From contig WGBU01000144.1 in NCBI GenBank assembly GCA_015494155.1, forward strand, positions 1 to 60,284: 60,284 bases of DNA. Reading direction: 5' to 3'. Below, piece by piece: positions 28,128-36,771 of the stretch (position 1 is the first letter of the stretch; each line of letters opens with the position of its first letter). A program made the translations under genes and the position numbers. This DNA is from Deltaproteobacteria bacterium. GTDB taxonomy: Bacteria > Desulfobacterota > Dissulfuribacteria > Dissulfuribacterales > Dissulfuribacteraceae. The notes beneath the pieces were generated by a model, which searched no databases, was not told the DNA's origin, and saw nothing but the letters and a program-made list of their open reading frames with translations.

Positions 28128-28697
28128 CTATAAGAGCCTATACGGGTAGGCCCTCTTTGTCCAATCGCTATCTGGAAACCTTTGGGTGAGCTCTTCATAG
28201 GCCTCCTTTAAGGGTGAAGCATCATGGGTGAGTTTATATGTCGCCACACCCCGTAAAAATATGGCCTCTGCCGAGAAGCTACTCTCTGGGTATGCCTCCA
28301 AGACACGTTTAAACCACTCCTTTGCCGCCTCGAACTCGTCCCGTTCAAAATAGGCCTTTCCGATCCCAAGCATCAATGATGGGATAAGCTCTTCCGGTGC
28401 CAGGAATCCCACTGTACGATGGTGTTCTCTACCCTGGTGATCGAGGATCAACAGGGTCGGTGTCCATTTCACCTGAAAATCGTCTGCCAAGGGCCTTGCA
28501 TCGTGGGCCACCCTAACTGGTACAAGGTGCGCATCTATGAACTCTATGACCTCTTTTTGTGGAAACGTGACCGCTTCCATCTGCTTACACCCTATTCAGC
28601 CAGGATTAAAAAAGTCGAGGAACACAAATTTCCCCGATTCCTGTGCCTTTTTTAGGCCTTCGTCCAGAGAATCCAGCCAATTGACCTTGTCTGCCAT
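28128..28697 (-). CDS. Candidate selenoprotein: thioredoxin-like domain (Sec34-x-x-Cys37) with C-terminal TPRs
   Basis: Read from ATG 28697, the frame runs 189 codons to a TAG with one in-frame TGA at 28598-28596. The residues around it are FLDFFNPG-U-IGCKQMEAV, which is a thioredoxin active site in which the first Cys of CxxC is replaced by the UGA-encoded residue. The thioredoxin cis-Pro is present at residue 80 (KWTPTLL). Residues about 100-185 form two TPR-like helix pairs. A SECIS-like hairpin follows the UGA at the proper distance. A gene caller would start at Met40 (28580) and lose half the thioredoxin fold. A G-rich stretch upstream may serve as ribosome binding site. It is likely a redox protein; a sequencing error or pseudogene is the alternative. 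No partner gene lies beside it. Confidence 0.85.
28561..28578 (-). promoter_or_regulatory. SECIS-like hairpin directing UGA readthrough
   Basis: In the mRNA, GGAAGCG-GUCA-CGUUUCC forms a 7-bp stem (one G-U pair) with its first base 18 bases after the UGA. The apex contains GGUC, and the E. coli fdhF SECIS also presents a GGUC apex. The 23 bases between the UGA and that GGUC fall within the range used for bacterial SECIS elements. Confidence 0.75.
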
Positions 28698-28877
28698 AAT
28701 TAAGCCCCCCCTTTTTATGATTGTTTTTGGAAGTCATTTAAATTTTGGCACATATAAGTATGAAAGTCAAACTTTTTGGTGGGGCTTTTTTGAGTTTACT
28801 TTGAGATAGAAATAATGAGAAGATCGGGCCTGGACATAGAGGGGCACTTGATCGTCTAATAGTAGCTTGAAATATAT

Positions 28878-28890
28878 TGACAATTTGTCA
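28878..28890. promoter_or_regulatory. Palindrome TGACA-ATT-TGTCA in the gap before the NERD gene
   Basis: Perfect 5-base half-sites around a 3-base centre, within the 282-base AT-rich gap 28698-28979 that separates the divergent selenoprotein and NERD genes. A TTGACA (28877-28882) overlaps it but has no -10 partner at 16-18 bases. The rest of this gap shows no gene, repeat or clear promoter. Confidence 0.3.
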
Positions 28891-28979
28891 TTATCAAGTG
28901 AGCAGGGATGGAGATTTTAAAACTCATTCTAAAGGATCTTCATACCTAGACAACGGGCTTTTTGGAGTGATTTTCTATT

Positions 28980-29867
28980 ATGATACTCAAGGAACGCGAT
29001 TCACGGGAACGAGACATTATCGAGCTTAAGAGACTCCTAGCATATGATTTGACCCCCAAACAGAGGTTTTTAATCGAACGCGAGATTGCTTCTATAAAAA
29101 AGGGTGAGTCTGGGGAGGATGATTCGGCGTATTATATTAATTTTTACTATGGTGATTCAAAGCGGTGGGTAGTCATTCATGACTTGAGGATTGAATTAAA
29201 TGGTAAGGTAGCTCAAATAGATCATATTCTCATAAATAGGCTATTCGATATATATGTGCTCGAATCCAAAAATTACAGATATGGGATTAGAATAACGGGA
29301 ACAGGGGAGTTTGAGGTCTACTACCGGGGCCATTATATTGGAATTCCCTCTCCACTAGAGCAGAACAAACGGCATATTGTCCTATTGGCCGAATTGATTA
29401 AGCGGCACAGGCTAATGCCAACTAGACTTTCCATCCCCATTAGCCCAAATTTTCTCAACTATGTACTCATGTCACCATCGTCGATCATAAAAAGGCCGCC
29501 CAAGAGACAATTTGATTCATCCAATGTCATAAAGGCAGACACACTAAACACAGTAATTGAGCAAAGGGTCGATGGGATAGGCGTTCTGGATGCAGTGTCG
29601 AGCCTTGCCAAAATGGTTCCTTTTTCTGATATTAAGGAGTTTGGAAGAAGGCTCGTACGTTTCCATCGTCCTTCATCAATTGATTGGAAGAAAAAGTTTG
29701 GCATAGTGGACCAAGGAGGGCAAAAGCAGAAAAAGGCCTCCAGGTACTTTTGCGCCAGATGTAAGGCCAGTATCTCAGAAAAAGAAGCACAATTTTGTTG
29801 GAATAACAGGCAAAGGTTCAAGGGACGGGCGTTTTGTTACAACTGCCAAAAGAAGGTGCGGCCCTAA
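28980..29867 (+). CDS. NERD domain nuclease-like protein with C-terminal zinc finger
   Basis: A 295-residue protein. A short N-terminal helical region precedes a NERD (nuclease-related) domain in which Asp81 (QIDHILI) and Glu95-x-Lys97 (VLESKN) form a PD-(D/E)xK-type active site. The C-terminus carries two Cys pairs (CARC ... CYNC), a probable zinc ribbon. NERD proteins are linked to DNA processing and phage or plasmid defence, but no target is evident here. The gene and its upstream gap are clearly more AT-rich than the neighbours, with AT-ending codons, suggesting transfer. A GGAG lies 12 bases before the ATG. Confidence 0.85.
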   Translation: MILKERDSRERDIIELKRLLAYDLTPKQRFLIEREIASIKKGESGEDDSAYYINFYYGDSKRWVVIHDLRIELNGKVAQIDHILINRLFDIYVLESKNYRYGIRITGTGEFEVYYRGHYIGIPSPLEQNKRHIVLLAELIKRHRLMPTRLSIPISPNFLNYVLMSPSSIIKRPPKRQFDSSNVIKADTLNTVIEQRVDGIGVLDAVSSLAKMVPFSDIKEFGRRLVRFHRPSSIDWKKKFGIVDQGGQKQKKASRYFCARCKASISEKEAQFCWNNRQRFKGRAFCYNCQKKVRP

Positions 29868-29887
29868 CCCCTTCCCCCTTCAAACTA

Positions 29888-29916
29888 TTGACACGCTACC
29901 CTTTAAAGCGTAATTT
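29888..29916 (+). promoter_or_regulatory. Probable argS promoter giving a leaderless transcript
   Basis: Perfect TTGACA (29888-29893), 17 bases, then TAATTT (29911-29916), which ends 8 bases before the argS ATG. Transcription would start within a few bases of the start codon. No Shine-Dalgarno sequence is present between. Confidence 0.5.
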
Positions 29917-29924
29917 CATGCCCC

Positions 29925-31604
29925 ATGATACAGAAAATCATCTACAATAAGGTACTTAAGGCCCTTGAAGAGTGTGTAAAAAGGGGTGATCTTGGCACAA
30001 CCCCACCCCCTGATCTGGCCCTGAGGCACCAGGTCTCGCAGCCAAAGCAGGAGGCGCATGGAGACTATGCATCGAATATCGCCCTTATGCTTTCTGGTCC
30101 TTTGCGGCGAAAGCCCAGGGAGATCGGAGAGGTGCTCGCAGAGGAGTTAGAAAAGGACCCCTTGTTTCAAAAGATAGATGTGGCAGGTCCAGGTTTTTTA
30201 AATTTTTTCGTATCCAATGCCTATTGGCAGGACAATCTGCGGGTCATACTTGATAAGGCCGGAGACTATGGCCGCCTAGATGTGGGCAGGGGCCAGAAGG
30301 TCCTGGTGGAATATGTGAGTGCAAACCCCACAGGTCCTCTCCATGTGGGGCACGGCAGGGGGGCAGCCATTGGTGATAGCCTGTCACGCATACTCTCCTT
30401 TGCAGGCTTTTCTGTGGAGACAGAATATTACATAAACGACGCTGGCAATCAGATGGATACACTGGGAAAGAGTGTATATCTGAGGTACCAGGAGATATTT
30501 GGAAAAGAGGTCGAATTTCCCAAGGAATGTTACCAGGGCGATTATATAAAAGAGATCGCAAGGGGTATATCAGCCAAGCATGGTGATAGATTTGTGGATA
30601 CCCCCTTGGAAGAGTGCCTTTCCCTCTTCACATCCATTGCAGTGGAAGAGATAAGTAGTGGCATAAAAGAGGACCTTGACCGATTCAACTGTCGCTTTGA
30701 CCACTGGTTCAGCGAGAAGACACTACATGAGTCGGGATATGTGGACGAGACCATAGCCGAGTTAAAGAGACTTGGGTATGTCTACGAACAGGATGGCGCC
30801 CTCTGGTTCAAGGCCACCCAGTTTGGCGATGAAAAGGACAGGGTAATCAGGCGTTCAAATGGCGTTACTACGTACTTTGCAGCGGATATTGCCTACCACC
30901 GAAACAAGCTCGAACGGGGCTTCAATGTACTGGTGGACGTATGGGGTGCAGACCACCACGGATATGTGCCCAGGCTGAAGGCAGCCATCCAGGCCCTGGG
31001 GTGTGACAAGGAGGCACTCAAGGTCATCCTTGTTCAATTAGTGAATCTCCTAGAGGGTGGGGAGGTCAAGGCCATGAGTACCCGTGCAGGGGAATTTGTC
31101 ACCCTTCGGGAGGTGTTAGACGATGTGGGTAAGGATGCTGCCCGCTTTATCTTTCTCACTAGGCGTTCAGATAGCCACCTGGACTTTGATCTAGAGATCG
31201 CCAGAAAAAAGAGCCAAGAAAACCCTGTGTATTATGTTCAATATGCCCATGCCCGTCTCACCAGTGTCTTTGAAAAGGCCAAGGACAAGGGAATAGACGT
31301 AGAAAAGGCGCTCAATGGTGGTGACCTATCCAAGCTCGATACCCGAGAGGACATACAGCTTTTGAAGACCTTGGAGGCATTCCCAAAACAGGTAGAGAGT
31401 GCGGCAATCAACTCCGAGCCACACCTTATTGCATATTATCTTACGGAACTTGCGTCGAGGCTCCACGGCTATTATAACAAACATAGATTTATTACAGATG
31501 ATTCCCCGTTGACCATGGCCCGCCTTTGCCTTGCACAAGGGGTCAGACAGGTGGTCAAAAATGGATTGGGCCTTCTCGGAGTAAGCGCTCCAGAGAGGAT
31601 GTAA
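29925..31604 (+). CDS. argS: Arginyl-tRNA synthetase
   Basis: A 559-residue class I synthetase. The HIGH-type motif is in GPLHVGHGRG, the N-terminal Add1 domain covers about residues 1-100, and the KMSKS counterpart is the modified KAMSTR sequence typical of ArgRS. The C-terminal anticodon-binding domain ends RQVVKNGLGLLGVSAPERM, the normal end. Motif QYAHARL is also present. The ATG aligns with the usual N-terminus. The upstream bases lack a Shine-Dalgarno sequence. It begins an arginine-related stretch (argS, ArgA-like, argJ, argH). Confidence 0.97.
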   Translation: MIQKIIYNKVLKALEECVKRGDLGTTPPPDLALRHQVSQPKQEAHGDYASNIALMLSGPLRRKPREIGEVLAEELEKDPLFQKIDVAGPGFLNFFVSNAYWQDNLRVILDKAGDYGRLDVGRGQKVLVEYVSANPTGPLHVGHGRGAAIGDSLSRILSFAGFSVETEYYINDAGNQMDTLGKSVYLRYQEIFGKEVEFPKECYQGDYIKEIARGISAKHGDRFVDTPLEECLSLFTSIAVEEISSGIKEDLDRFNCRFDHWFSEKTLHESGYVDETIAELKRLGYVYEQDGALWFKATQFGDEKDRVIRRSNGVTTYFAADIAYHRNKLERGFNVLVDVWGADHHGYVPRLKAAIQALGCDKEALKVILVQLVNLLEGGEVKAMSTRAGEFVTLREVLDDVGKDAARFIFLTRRSDSHLDFDLEIARKKSQENPVYYVQYAHARLTSVFEKAKDKGIDVEKALNGGDLSKLDTREDIQLLKTLEAFPKQVESAAINSEPHLIAYYLTELASRLHGYYNKHRFITDDSPLTMARLCLAQGVRQVVKNGLGLLGVSAPERM

Positions 31605-31622
31605 CAAAAAGGGGCCTACACT

Positions 31623-32384
31623 ATGGCTAAAAAGAAGAAGAAAAGGCCACCTTTCAGGTTGGAGATGGGCTGGGGTGGCGTAATCGCCGTTGTCACAGGT
31701 GCATTTGTGGCCATTTTGTGGACGTTTGTCTTGGGGGTATGGGTTGGAAAGAAGGTGGCAACCCCCAAGGGAGAACTCACTGCACCATTAATGGAATCTA
31801 GGTACGGCGAAGGCAATCTGGGGGCTAAAAAGGCCGAAGTACCCCAAAGTGCACCGCTCTTTACCATGGAAAATAAGGTAGCCCCTGGGGCAAATGTGGT
31901 GGAAGAGGTGCCCGAGGGGCCAGAGGTGCCAACTAGTGCGCCCAGGACTATTGAAAAGGAGGCCAGAGAGGAACGAGGTAAGGTTGCTGCCCCTTTGAAG
32001 GAAGAAGTAGTAAAGCCAAAGAAAGAGCCAAAGGAAGAGGCAAAGGCCCCAATCCTTCCTGAGAAGGCCCACCATCTAAAGAAAGAGGCAAAGAAGCCTG
32101 TTGTAACAGTCAAGGCCAAGAGGCTATCAAAGGCCAGACCGCGACCATTTTTCGCCCTTCAGGTGGCATCCTTCAAGGACCTAAAATATGCCCAGAGAGA
32201 GGTGATAAGGTGGGAGAACCTAGGCTATTCAGCCACCATTCGAAAGGTGGATCTAGGCCCCAAAAAGGGCACCTGGTACAGGGTCTTTGTGGGCAGATAT
32301 GCCACCATCGCCGAGGCACGAAAGGGTGCAGTTGAACTCGCCAAGAAGTTCAAGCAGAAGTCCTACATCAGACCCGTGAGATAA
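31623..32384 (+). CDS. SPOR domain membrane protein
   Basis: A 253-residue protein with a basic N-terminus (MAKKKKKR), one transmembrane helix at about 20-41, a long Pro/Glu/Lys-rich linker and a C-terminal SPOR domain (FALQVASFKDLKYAQREV ... WYRVFVGRYATIAEA). SPOR domains bind denuded septal peptidoglycan, so a role in division or cell-wall remodelling is likely. It is 18 bases after argS and is followed 2 bases later by an acetyltransferase gene. The linker has the low complexity usual for FtsN/DedD-like proteins. Confidence 0.9.
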   Translation: MAKKKKKRPPFRLEMGWGGVIAVVTGAFVAILWTFVLGVWVGKKVATPKGELTAPLMESRYGEGNLGAKKAEVPQSAPLFTMENKVAPGANVVEEVPEGPEVPTSAPRTIEKEAREERGKVAAPLKEEVVKPKKEPKEEAKAPILPEKAHHLKKEAKKPVVTVKAKRLSKARPRPFFALQVASFKDLKYAQREVIRWENLGYSATIRKVDLGPKKGTWYRVFVGRYATIAEARKGAVELAKKFKQKSYIRPVR

Positions 32385-32386
32385 CC

Positions 32387-32839
32387 TTGATCAGGAAGGC
32401 CAAAATAGGCGATATCCACTCTATCCACTCCATATTGGCACACTTTGGGGAAAAGGGCCTACTCCTGCCACGACCCCTCAGTGACCTCTATGATCACCTG
32501 CGCGACTATGCCGTCTATGTAGATGACGAGGAACGAGTGGTGGGCATCGTGGCACTGCACATATCGTGGGAAGACCTCGCAGAGATCCGCTCCCTAGCAG
32601 TATTGGAGTCTCATCAGGGGAAGGGGATAGGAAGGGCCCTTGTGGAATTTGCAGTCTCAGAGGCCCTCACCTTGGGCATCTACAGGGTTTTTACCCTCAC
32701 ATATCAACCTGGTTTTTTTGAAAAGATCGGCTTCAAAGAGGTGGATAAAAAGGTGCTTCCCCACAAGGTATGGGCAGACTGTCTCAAGTGCCCAAAGTTT
32801 CCAGACTGTGACGAGACTGCCATGCTTCTCCAGCTTTGA
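32387..32839 (+). CDS. GNAT acetyltransferase of the short ArgA (N-acetylglutamate synthase) type
   Basis: A 150-residue GNAT protein. The acetyl-CoA motif is SHQGKGIGRALVEFA and the C-terminal block CLKCPKFPDCDETAM with its Cys cluster is typical of short ArgA-like N-acetylglutamate synthases. It starts at a TTG that matches the usual IRKA N-terminus; GAGA lies upstream. Genes for ArgS, ArgJ and ArgH lie nearby, which supports an arginine role. ArgJ can also make N-acetylglutamate, so this may be a feed-in or redundant step. Confidence 0.82.
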   Translation: MIRKAKIGDIHSIHSILAHFGEKGLLLPRPLSDLYDHLRDYAVYVDDEERVVGIVALHISWEDLAEIRSLAVLESHQGKGIGRALVEFAVSEALTLGIYRVFTLTYQPGFFEKIGFKEVDKKVLPHKVWADCLKCPKFPDCDETAMLLQL

Positions 32840-32884
32840 TTTAATGGTTGACCCTAGGAGGCCTATTGTACTCCACGGTCCCCA

Positions 32885-32917
32885 TTGCTAAAATGGCACT
32901 TCTCTTGCTAATATGGC
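32885..32917. repeat. Two 13-base direct repeats 20 bases apart upstream of secA
   Basis: TTGCTAAAATGGC (32885-32897) and TTGCTAATATGGC (32905-32917) differ at one base and are spaced by two helical turns start to start. They overlap the sigma-54-like promoter. They could bind a regulator or arise from a short duplication. Confidence 0.6.
32894..32909 (+). promoter_or_regulatory. Sigma-54 (-24/-12) promoter upstream of secA
   Basis: TGGCAC-TTCTC-TTGCT matches the consensus TGGCAC-N5-TTGCW at all specified positions, with the required 10 bases between GG and GC. The predicted start is near 32920, about 44 bases before secA. No clear sigma-70 promoter is seen in the same 124-base gap. Confidence 0.7.
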
Positions 32918-32963
32918 GTGACGGATTACCTTATCTTGGTAAATTGTGGATTAGGTGCATTTT

Positions 32964-35501
32964 ATGATAGGAAAGCTCTTAACAAAGATAGTTGGTACCA
33001 AACATGATAGAGAGATCAAGAAGATACGCCCATTGGTGGATCGGATAAATGCCCTCGAGCCAGAGGTGTCCAAGCTGAGCGATGATGCCCTGGCGAGAAA
33101 GACTGTGGAATTCAAAGAGAGGATCGAAAAGGGGGAGTCCCTCGACTCGCTCCTCCCAGAGGCCTTTTCAGTGGTGCGCGAGACCTCAAAGCGTGTCCTA
33201 GGCATGAGGCCCTACGACGTACAGCTCATTGGTGGCATAGTGCTACACCAGGGCAAGATCGCAGAGATGAAGACTGGTGAGGGAAAGACCCTGGTGGCCA
33301 CCATGCCAGTCTATCTGAATGCCCTTACTGGCCGCGGTGTACACGTGGTCACAGTAAACGACTATCTCGCCCGCAGGGACGCAGAGTGGATGGGGGCAAT
33401 ATACAAGTTCCTGGGCCTTTCAGTGGGAGTGATAGTACACGGTCTGGATGATCCAGAGCGGAAAGAGGCATATGACAGTGACGTCACCTATGGTACTAAC
33501 AACGAGTTTGGCTTCGACTATCTGAGAGATAACATGAAGTACTCCCTGGAAGACATGGTCCAGAGGGAGTTCTACTATGCCATTGTGGACGAGGTGGACT
33601 CTATCCTCATAGATGAGGCGAGGACCCCTCTAATCATCTCTGGCCCCTCTGAAGAGTCCACAGAACTCTACTATCGGGTGGACAGGGTCATTCCACACCT
33701 AAAAAAGGAGGTGGACTACACTGTTGACGAAAAGGCCCGCACTGTGACCCTCACTGAGGAGGGGGTGGCCAAGTGCGAGAAGCTCTTAAAGGTGGACAAC
33801 CTGTACGACCCTGTGAACACAGAGCTACTCCACCATGTGCAACAGGCCCTCAAGGCCCACGTGCTATTCAAAAAGGACGTGGACTACATCGTAAAGGATG
33901 GCCAGGTGGTGATAGTGGATGAGTTTACAGGACGCCTCATGCCAGGGCGCCGCTATTCCGATGGGCTACACCAGGCCCTAGAGGCAAAGGAAGGGGTGAA
34001 GATCGAGAGTGAAAATCAGACCCTGGCCTCCATCACGTTCCAGAATTTCTTCAGGATGTATGAAAAGCTCGCTGGCATGACTGGTACTGCGGACACAGAG
34101 GCAGAGGAGTTCAAAAAGATCTATGACCTCGATGTGGTAGTGATCCCCACCCACAAGCCCATGATCAGAGTAGATCACCCAGACCTCGTCTTCAGGACCG
34201 TGAGGGAGAAGTTTGAGGCAGCAGTAAAGGAGATAGAAGAACTCCACAAGATTGGACGCCCGGTCCTTGTGGGAACCACCAGTGTGGAGAACTCTGAACG
34301 GCTCTCGGCCATGCTCAAAAAACGCGGCATCCCACACGAGGTGCTCAATGCAAAACACCATGAACGCGAGGCAGAGATCGTAAAGCATGCCGGCGAAAAG
34401 GGCAAGGTGACCATAGCCACCAACATGGCGGGCCGTGGTACAGACATCGTTCTGGGCGAGGGGGTGAAGGAGCTTGGCGGCCTCCACATCCTCGGGACAG
34501 AAAGGCACGAATCCAGGCGTATAGACAACCAGTTGAGGGGACGTGCAGGAAGACAGGGTGACCCTGGTTCATCCAGGTTCTACCTCTCCCTTGAAGATGA
34601 TCTCTTGAGGATCTTCGGAGGGGAAAAGATCCAGAAGATCATGGATCGTCTGGGAATGGAAGAAGGCGAACCCATTGAGCACTCCATGCTCTCCAAGGCC
34701 ATAGAGAATGCCCAGAGAAAGGTGGAGGCCCACAACTTCGAGATCAGAAAACACCTCCTCGAGTACGACGATGTCATGAATACCCAGCGGACCGTGATCT
34801 ATTCCCAGAGACGTGAGATACTCTCTGGTGGGAGCCTCAAGGAGACGATCTTGGGCTTTGCAGAGGAGGTGGCTGCACGCCTGGCAGACCTCTATGCAGA
34901 TGAAAAGGCCCCATCGAGCGAATGGGACTGGAAGGCACTCAGGGAACGCCTCTATGGTGGTTTTGGGGTGGATCTCCAGCTCTCTGACGAACAAAGGGCA
35001 GATATCTCCAAAGATGAACTCGAGGAGCGGATCAAAGAGGCGCTCTTTAAGGCATATGAGGAGCAGGAGAGGCGCTTTGGTGAGGAGGAGATGCGTCAGA
35101 TAGAGCGCTTTATCGTGCTCCAGACCCTGGACAACCTGTGGAAGGACCACCTACTCAACATGGACCACCTGAGGGAGGGGATAGGACTCATGGGCTACGG
35201 CCAGAAAGACCCCCTTCAGGAGTATAAGCGAGAGGGCTACCAGATGTTCCTAGATATGGTGGATAGATACAAGGAGGAGTCCCTGAGCCTCCTTTTGAGA
35301 ATAAGGCCCATGCGCGAGGTGGAGATCGAACGGCTTGAGGAAAAGAGGCGGCGGAAGCAGGAGCGCCTCCAGTTCAGCCATGGAGACGAGGAGGCCAACA
35401 AGCCAAAGACCTATAGGAGACAGGGGAAAAAGATAGGGAGAAACGACCCATGTCCATGCGGGAGCGGAAAGAAATACAAGAAGTGCTGTGGAAGAAAATA
35501 G
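32964..35501 (+). CDS. secA: Preprotein translocase ATPase SecA
   Basis: The 845-residue motor that drives secretion through SecYEG. The Walker A region is [11 protein letters not shown], the DEAD-type motif is [17 protein letters not shown], and the motif VI region has [23 protein letters not shown] split across 538-557. The C-terminus has the zinc/SecB-binding motif [16 protein letters not shown]. The ATG at 32964 is chosen because AGGTG lies 7 bases upstream. A GTG at 32955 would place the site after the start. It is separated from the upstream acetyltransferase gene by 124 bases. Confidence 0.97.
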   Translation: MIGKLLTKIVGTKHDREIKKIRPLVDRINALEPEVSKLSDDALARKTVEFKERIEKGESLDSLLPEAFSVVRETSKRVLGMRPYDVQLIGGIVLHQGKIAEMKTGEGKTLVATMPVYLNALTGRGVHVVTVNDYLARRDAEWMGAIYKFLGLSVGVIVHGLDDPERKEAYDSDVTYGTNNEFGFDYLRDNMKYSLEDMVQREFYYAIVDEVDSILIDEARTPLIISGPSEESTELYYRVDRVIPHLKKEVDYTVDEKARTVTLTEEGVAKCEKLLKVDNLYDPVNTELLHHVQQALKAHVLFKKDVDYIVKDGQVVIVDEFTGRLMPGRRYSDGLHQALEAKEGVKIESENQTLASITFQNFFRMYEKLAGMTGTADTEAEEFKKIYDLDVVVIPTHKPMIRVDHPDLVFRTVREKFEAAVKEIEELHKIGRPVLVGTTSVENSERLSAMLKKRGIPHEVLNAKHHEREAEIVKHAGEKGKVTIATNMAGRGTDIVLGEGVKELGGLHILGTERHESRRIDNQLRGRAGRQGDPGSSRFYLSLEDDLLRIFGGEKIQKIMDRLGMEEGEPIEHSMLSKAIENAQRKVEAHNFEIRKHLLEYDDVMNTQRTVIYSQRREILSGGSLKETILGFAEEVAARLADLYADEKAPSSEWDWKALRERLYGGFGVDLQLSDEQRADISKDELEERIKEALFKAYEEQERRFGEEEMRQIERFIVLQTLDNLWKDHLLNMDHLREGIGLMGYGQKDPLQEYKREGYQMFLDMVDRYKEESLSLLLRIRPMREVEIERLEEKRRRKQERLQFSHGDEEANKPKTYRRQGKKIGRNDPCPCGSGKKYKKCCGRK

Positions 35502-35518
35502 GAGCGAGGGAGGGCTAG

Positions 35519-36742
35519 ATGTCAGAGGTATTGAGGCTTCCCAAGGGGTTCAAGGCCTCTTCTTTGGAGGTCGGCGTAAGGTATGAGGGGAGACTTGATG
35601 TGGGGCTCATTGCATCTGACCCTCCGGCAGCGGCAGCGGCGTGTTTTACTGAGAATGCCATAAAGGCCGCTCCTGTGAGGATCGGTATAGAGAGATTTTT
35701 AGAAAAGATGGGCCAGGTAGAGCTTAGTGCACTCATCGTAAACAGCGGAAATGCCAATGCCTGTACTGGGCGGCAAGGCCTTGAGAGTACCCAGCTCATA
35801 CTCGATGCCCTCTCAAGCGCACTTGGCGTCTCAGGGGATCAGGTCCTTATGAGTTCTACTGGTGTAATTGGTGAGCCCCTTCCCCATGAAAAGATCATTA
35901 GGGCGATCCCAGGGCTCGTTGATGGGCTTTCAGAAGAGGGCCTTTTGGGTGTGGCACAGGCCATCCTCACTACAGATACTAGGGAAAAGGTGGTCTCACG
36001 AAAGATCGCCATGGAGAGGGGGGAAGCGACTATGGTGGGGATAGCCAAGGGCGCTGGGATGATCGCCCCCAAAATGGCTGCACCCCATGCCACTATGCTC
36101 GCCTTTATTCTCACTGATGCAGCTGTAGAGCATGAGACGCTTCAAAGGCTCCTCTCTATGGCAGTGGATGCGAGCTTTAACCGAATAACAGTGGACGGTG
36201 ACACGAGCACAAACGATACAGTCTTCCTCCTTGCAAATGGTGCATCTGGCACAGCACCCCTCGATATGGCATCTGGACCTGACCTTGAACGGTTCAAGGA
36301 GGCACTTTTTGGTGTATCGAAGGAGCTCGCCAGGATGATCGTCCGCGATGGCGAAGGGGCCACTAAGGTGGTGGAGATAGTGGTAAGGGGTGGTTGGAGC
36401 CTAGAAGAGGCCAGAGATTGCGCCGTGGCAATAGCCAACTCACCCCTTGTAAAGACGGCCTTTTTTGGAGAAGACCCCAATTGGGGGCGCATCGTGGCCG
36501 CTGCTGGCAAGGCTGGTCATCCCCTGATTGAAGAGGCACTAACGCTTTGGATAGGCGATGTCCTACTCGTAACAAATGGAGAATTCCAGGGAAAGGACCA
36601 AGAGGCAAGGGCCCATGAAGTAATGAAAAGGGACGAGTTTACAGTGACCCTTGAGATCGGTACTGGTGACTACCAATACTCCATGCTTACCACTGATCTC
36701 ACAAAAGATTATGTGTCAATAAATGCAGACTATCGCAGTTGA
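35519..36742 (+). CDS. argJ: Bifunctional ornithine acetyltransferase / N-acetylglutamate synthase
   Basis: A 407-residue self-cleaving Ntn hydrolase that recycles the acetyl group in arginine synthesis. The central motif GAGMIAPKMAAPHATMLAF contains the cleavage nucleophile Thr (ATML). It has four extra residues (APHA) compared with the usual MATML. The N-terminal GFKASSLEVGVR and the C-terminal SADYRS-like end are typical. It follows secA by 17 bases and is followed by argH after 29 bases. Confidence 0.95.
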   Translation: MSEVLRLPKGFKASSLEVGVRYEGRLDVGLIASDPPAAAAACFTENAIKAAPVRIGIERFLEKMGQVELSALIVNSGNANACTGRQGLESTQLILDALSSALGVSGDQVLMSSTGVIGEPLPHEKIIRAIPGLVDGLSEEGLLGVAQAILTTDTREKVVSRKIAMERGEATMVGIAKGAGMIAPKMAAPHATMLAFILTDAAVEHETLQRLLSMAVDASFNRITVDGDTSTNDTVFLLANGASGTAPLDMASGPDLERFKEALFGVSKELARMIVRDGEGATKVVEIVVRGGWSLEEARDCAVAIANSPLVKTAFFGEDPNWGRIVAAAGKAGHPLIEEALTLWIGDVLLVTNGEFQGKDQEARAHEVMKRDEFTVTLEIGTGDYQYSMLTTDLTKDYVSINADYRS

Positions 36743-36771
36743 ATGGAAGCCTGGGAGGAGAGTGGAGACTC

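Noticed and set aside
28128-28580. A 150-residue gene starting at Met40
   Set aside because: It would remove the first strand and half the active site of the thioredoxin fold. The frame continues upstream through a single TGA to a plausible ATG.
28744-28760. TGGCAC resembling a sigma-54 -24 box
   Set aside because: The -12 position is TA, not GC, at the required 10-base spacing.
28877-28905. TTGACA as promoter of the NERD gene
   Set aside because: No -10-like hexamer occurs 16-18 bases downstream.
36739-36771. Longer argH start at TTG
   Set aside because: The downstream ATG has a good ribosome binding site and the family N-terminus.
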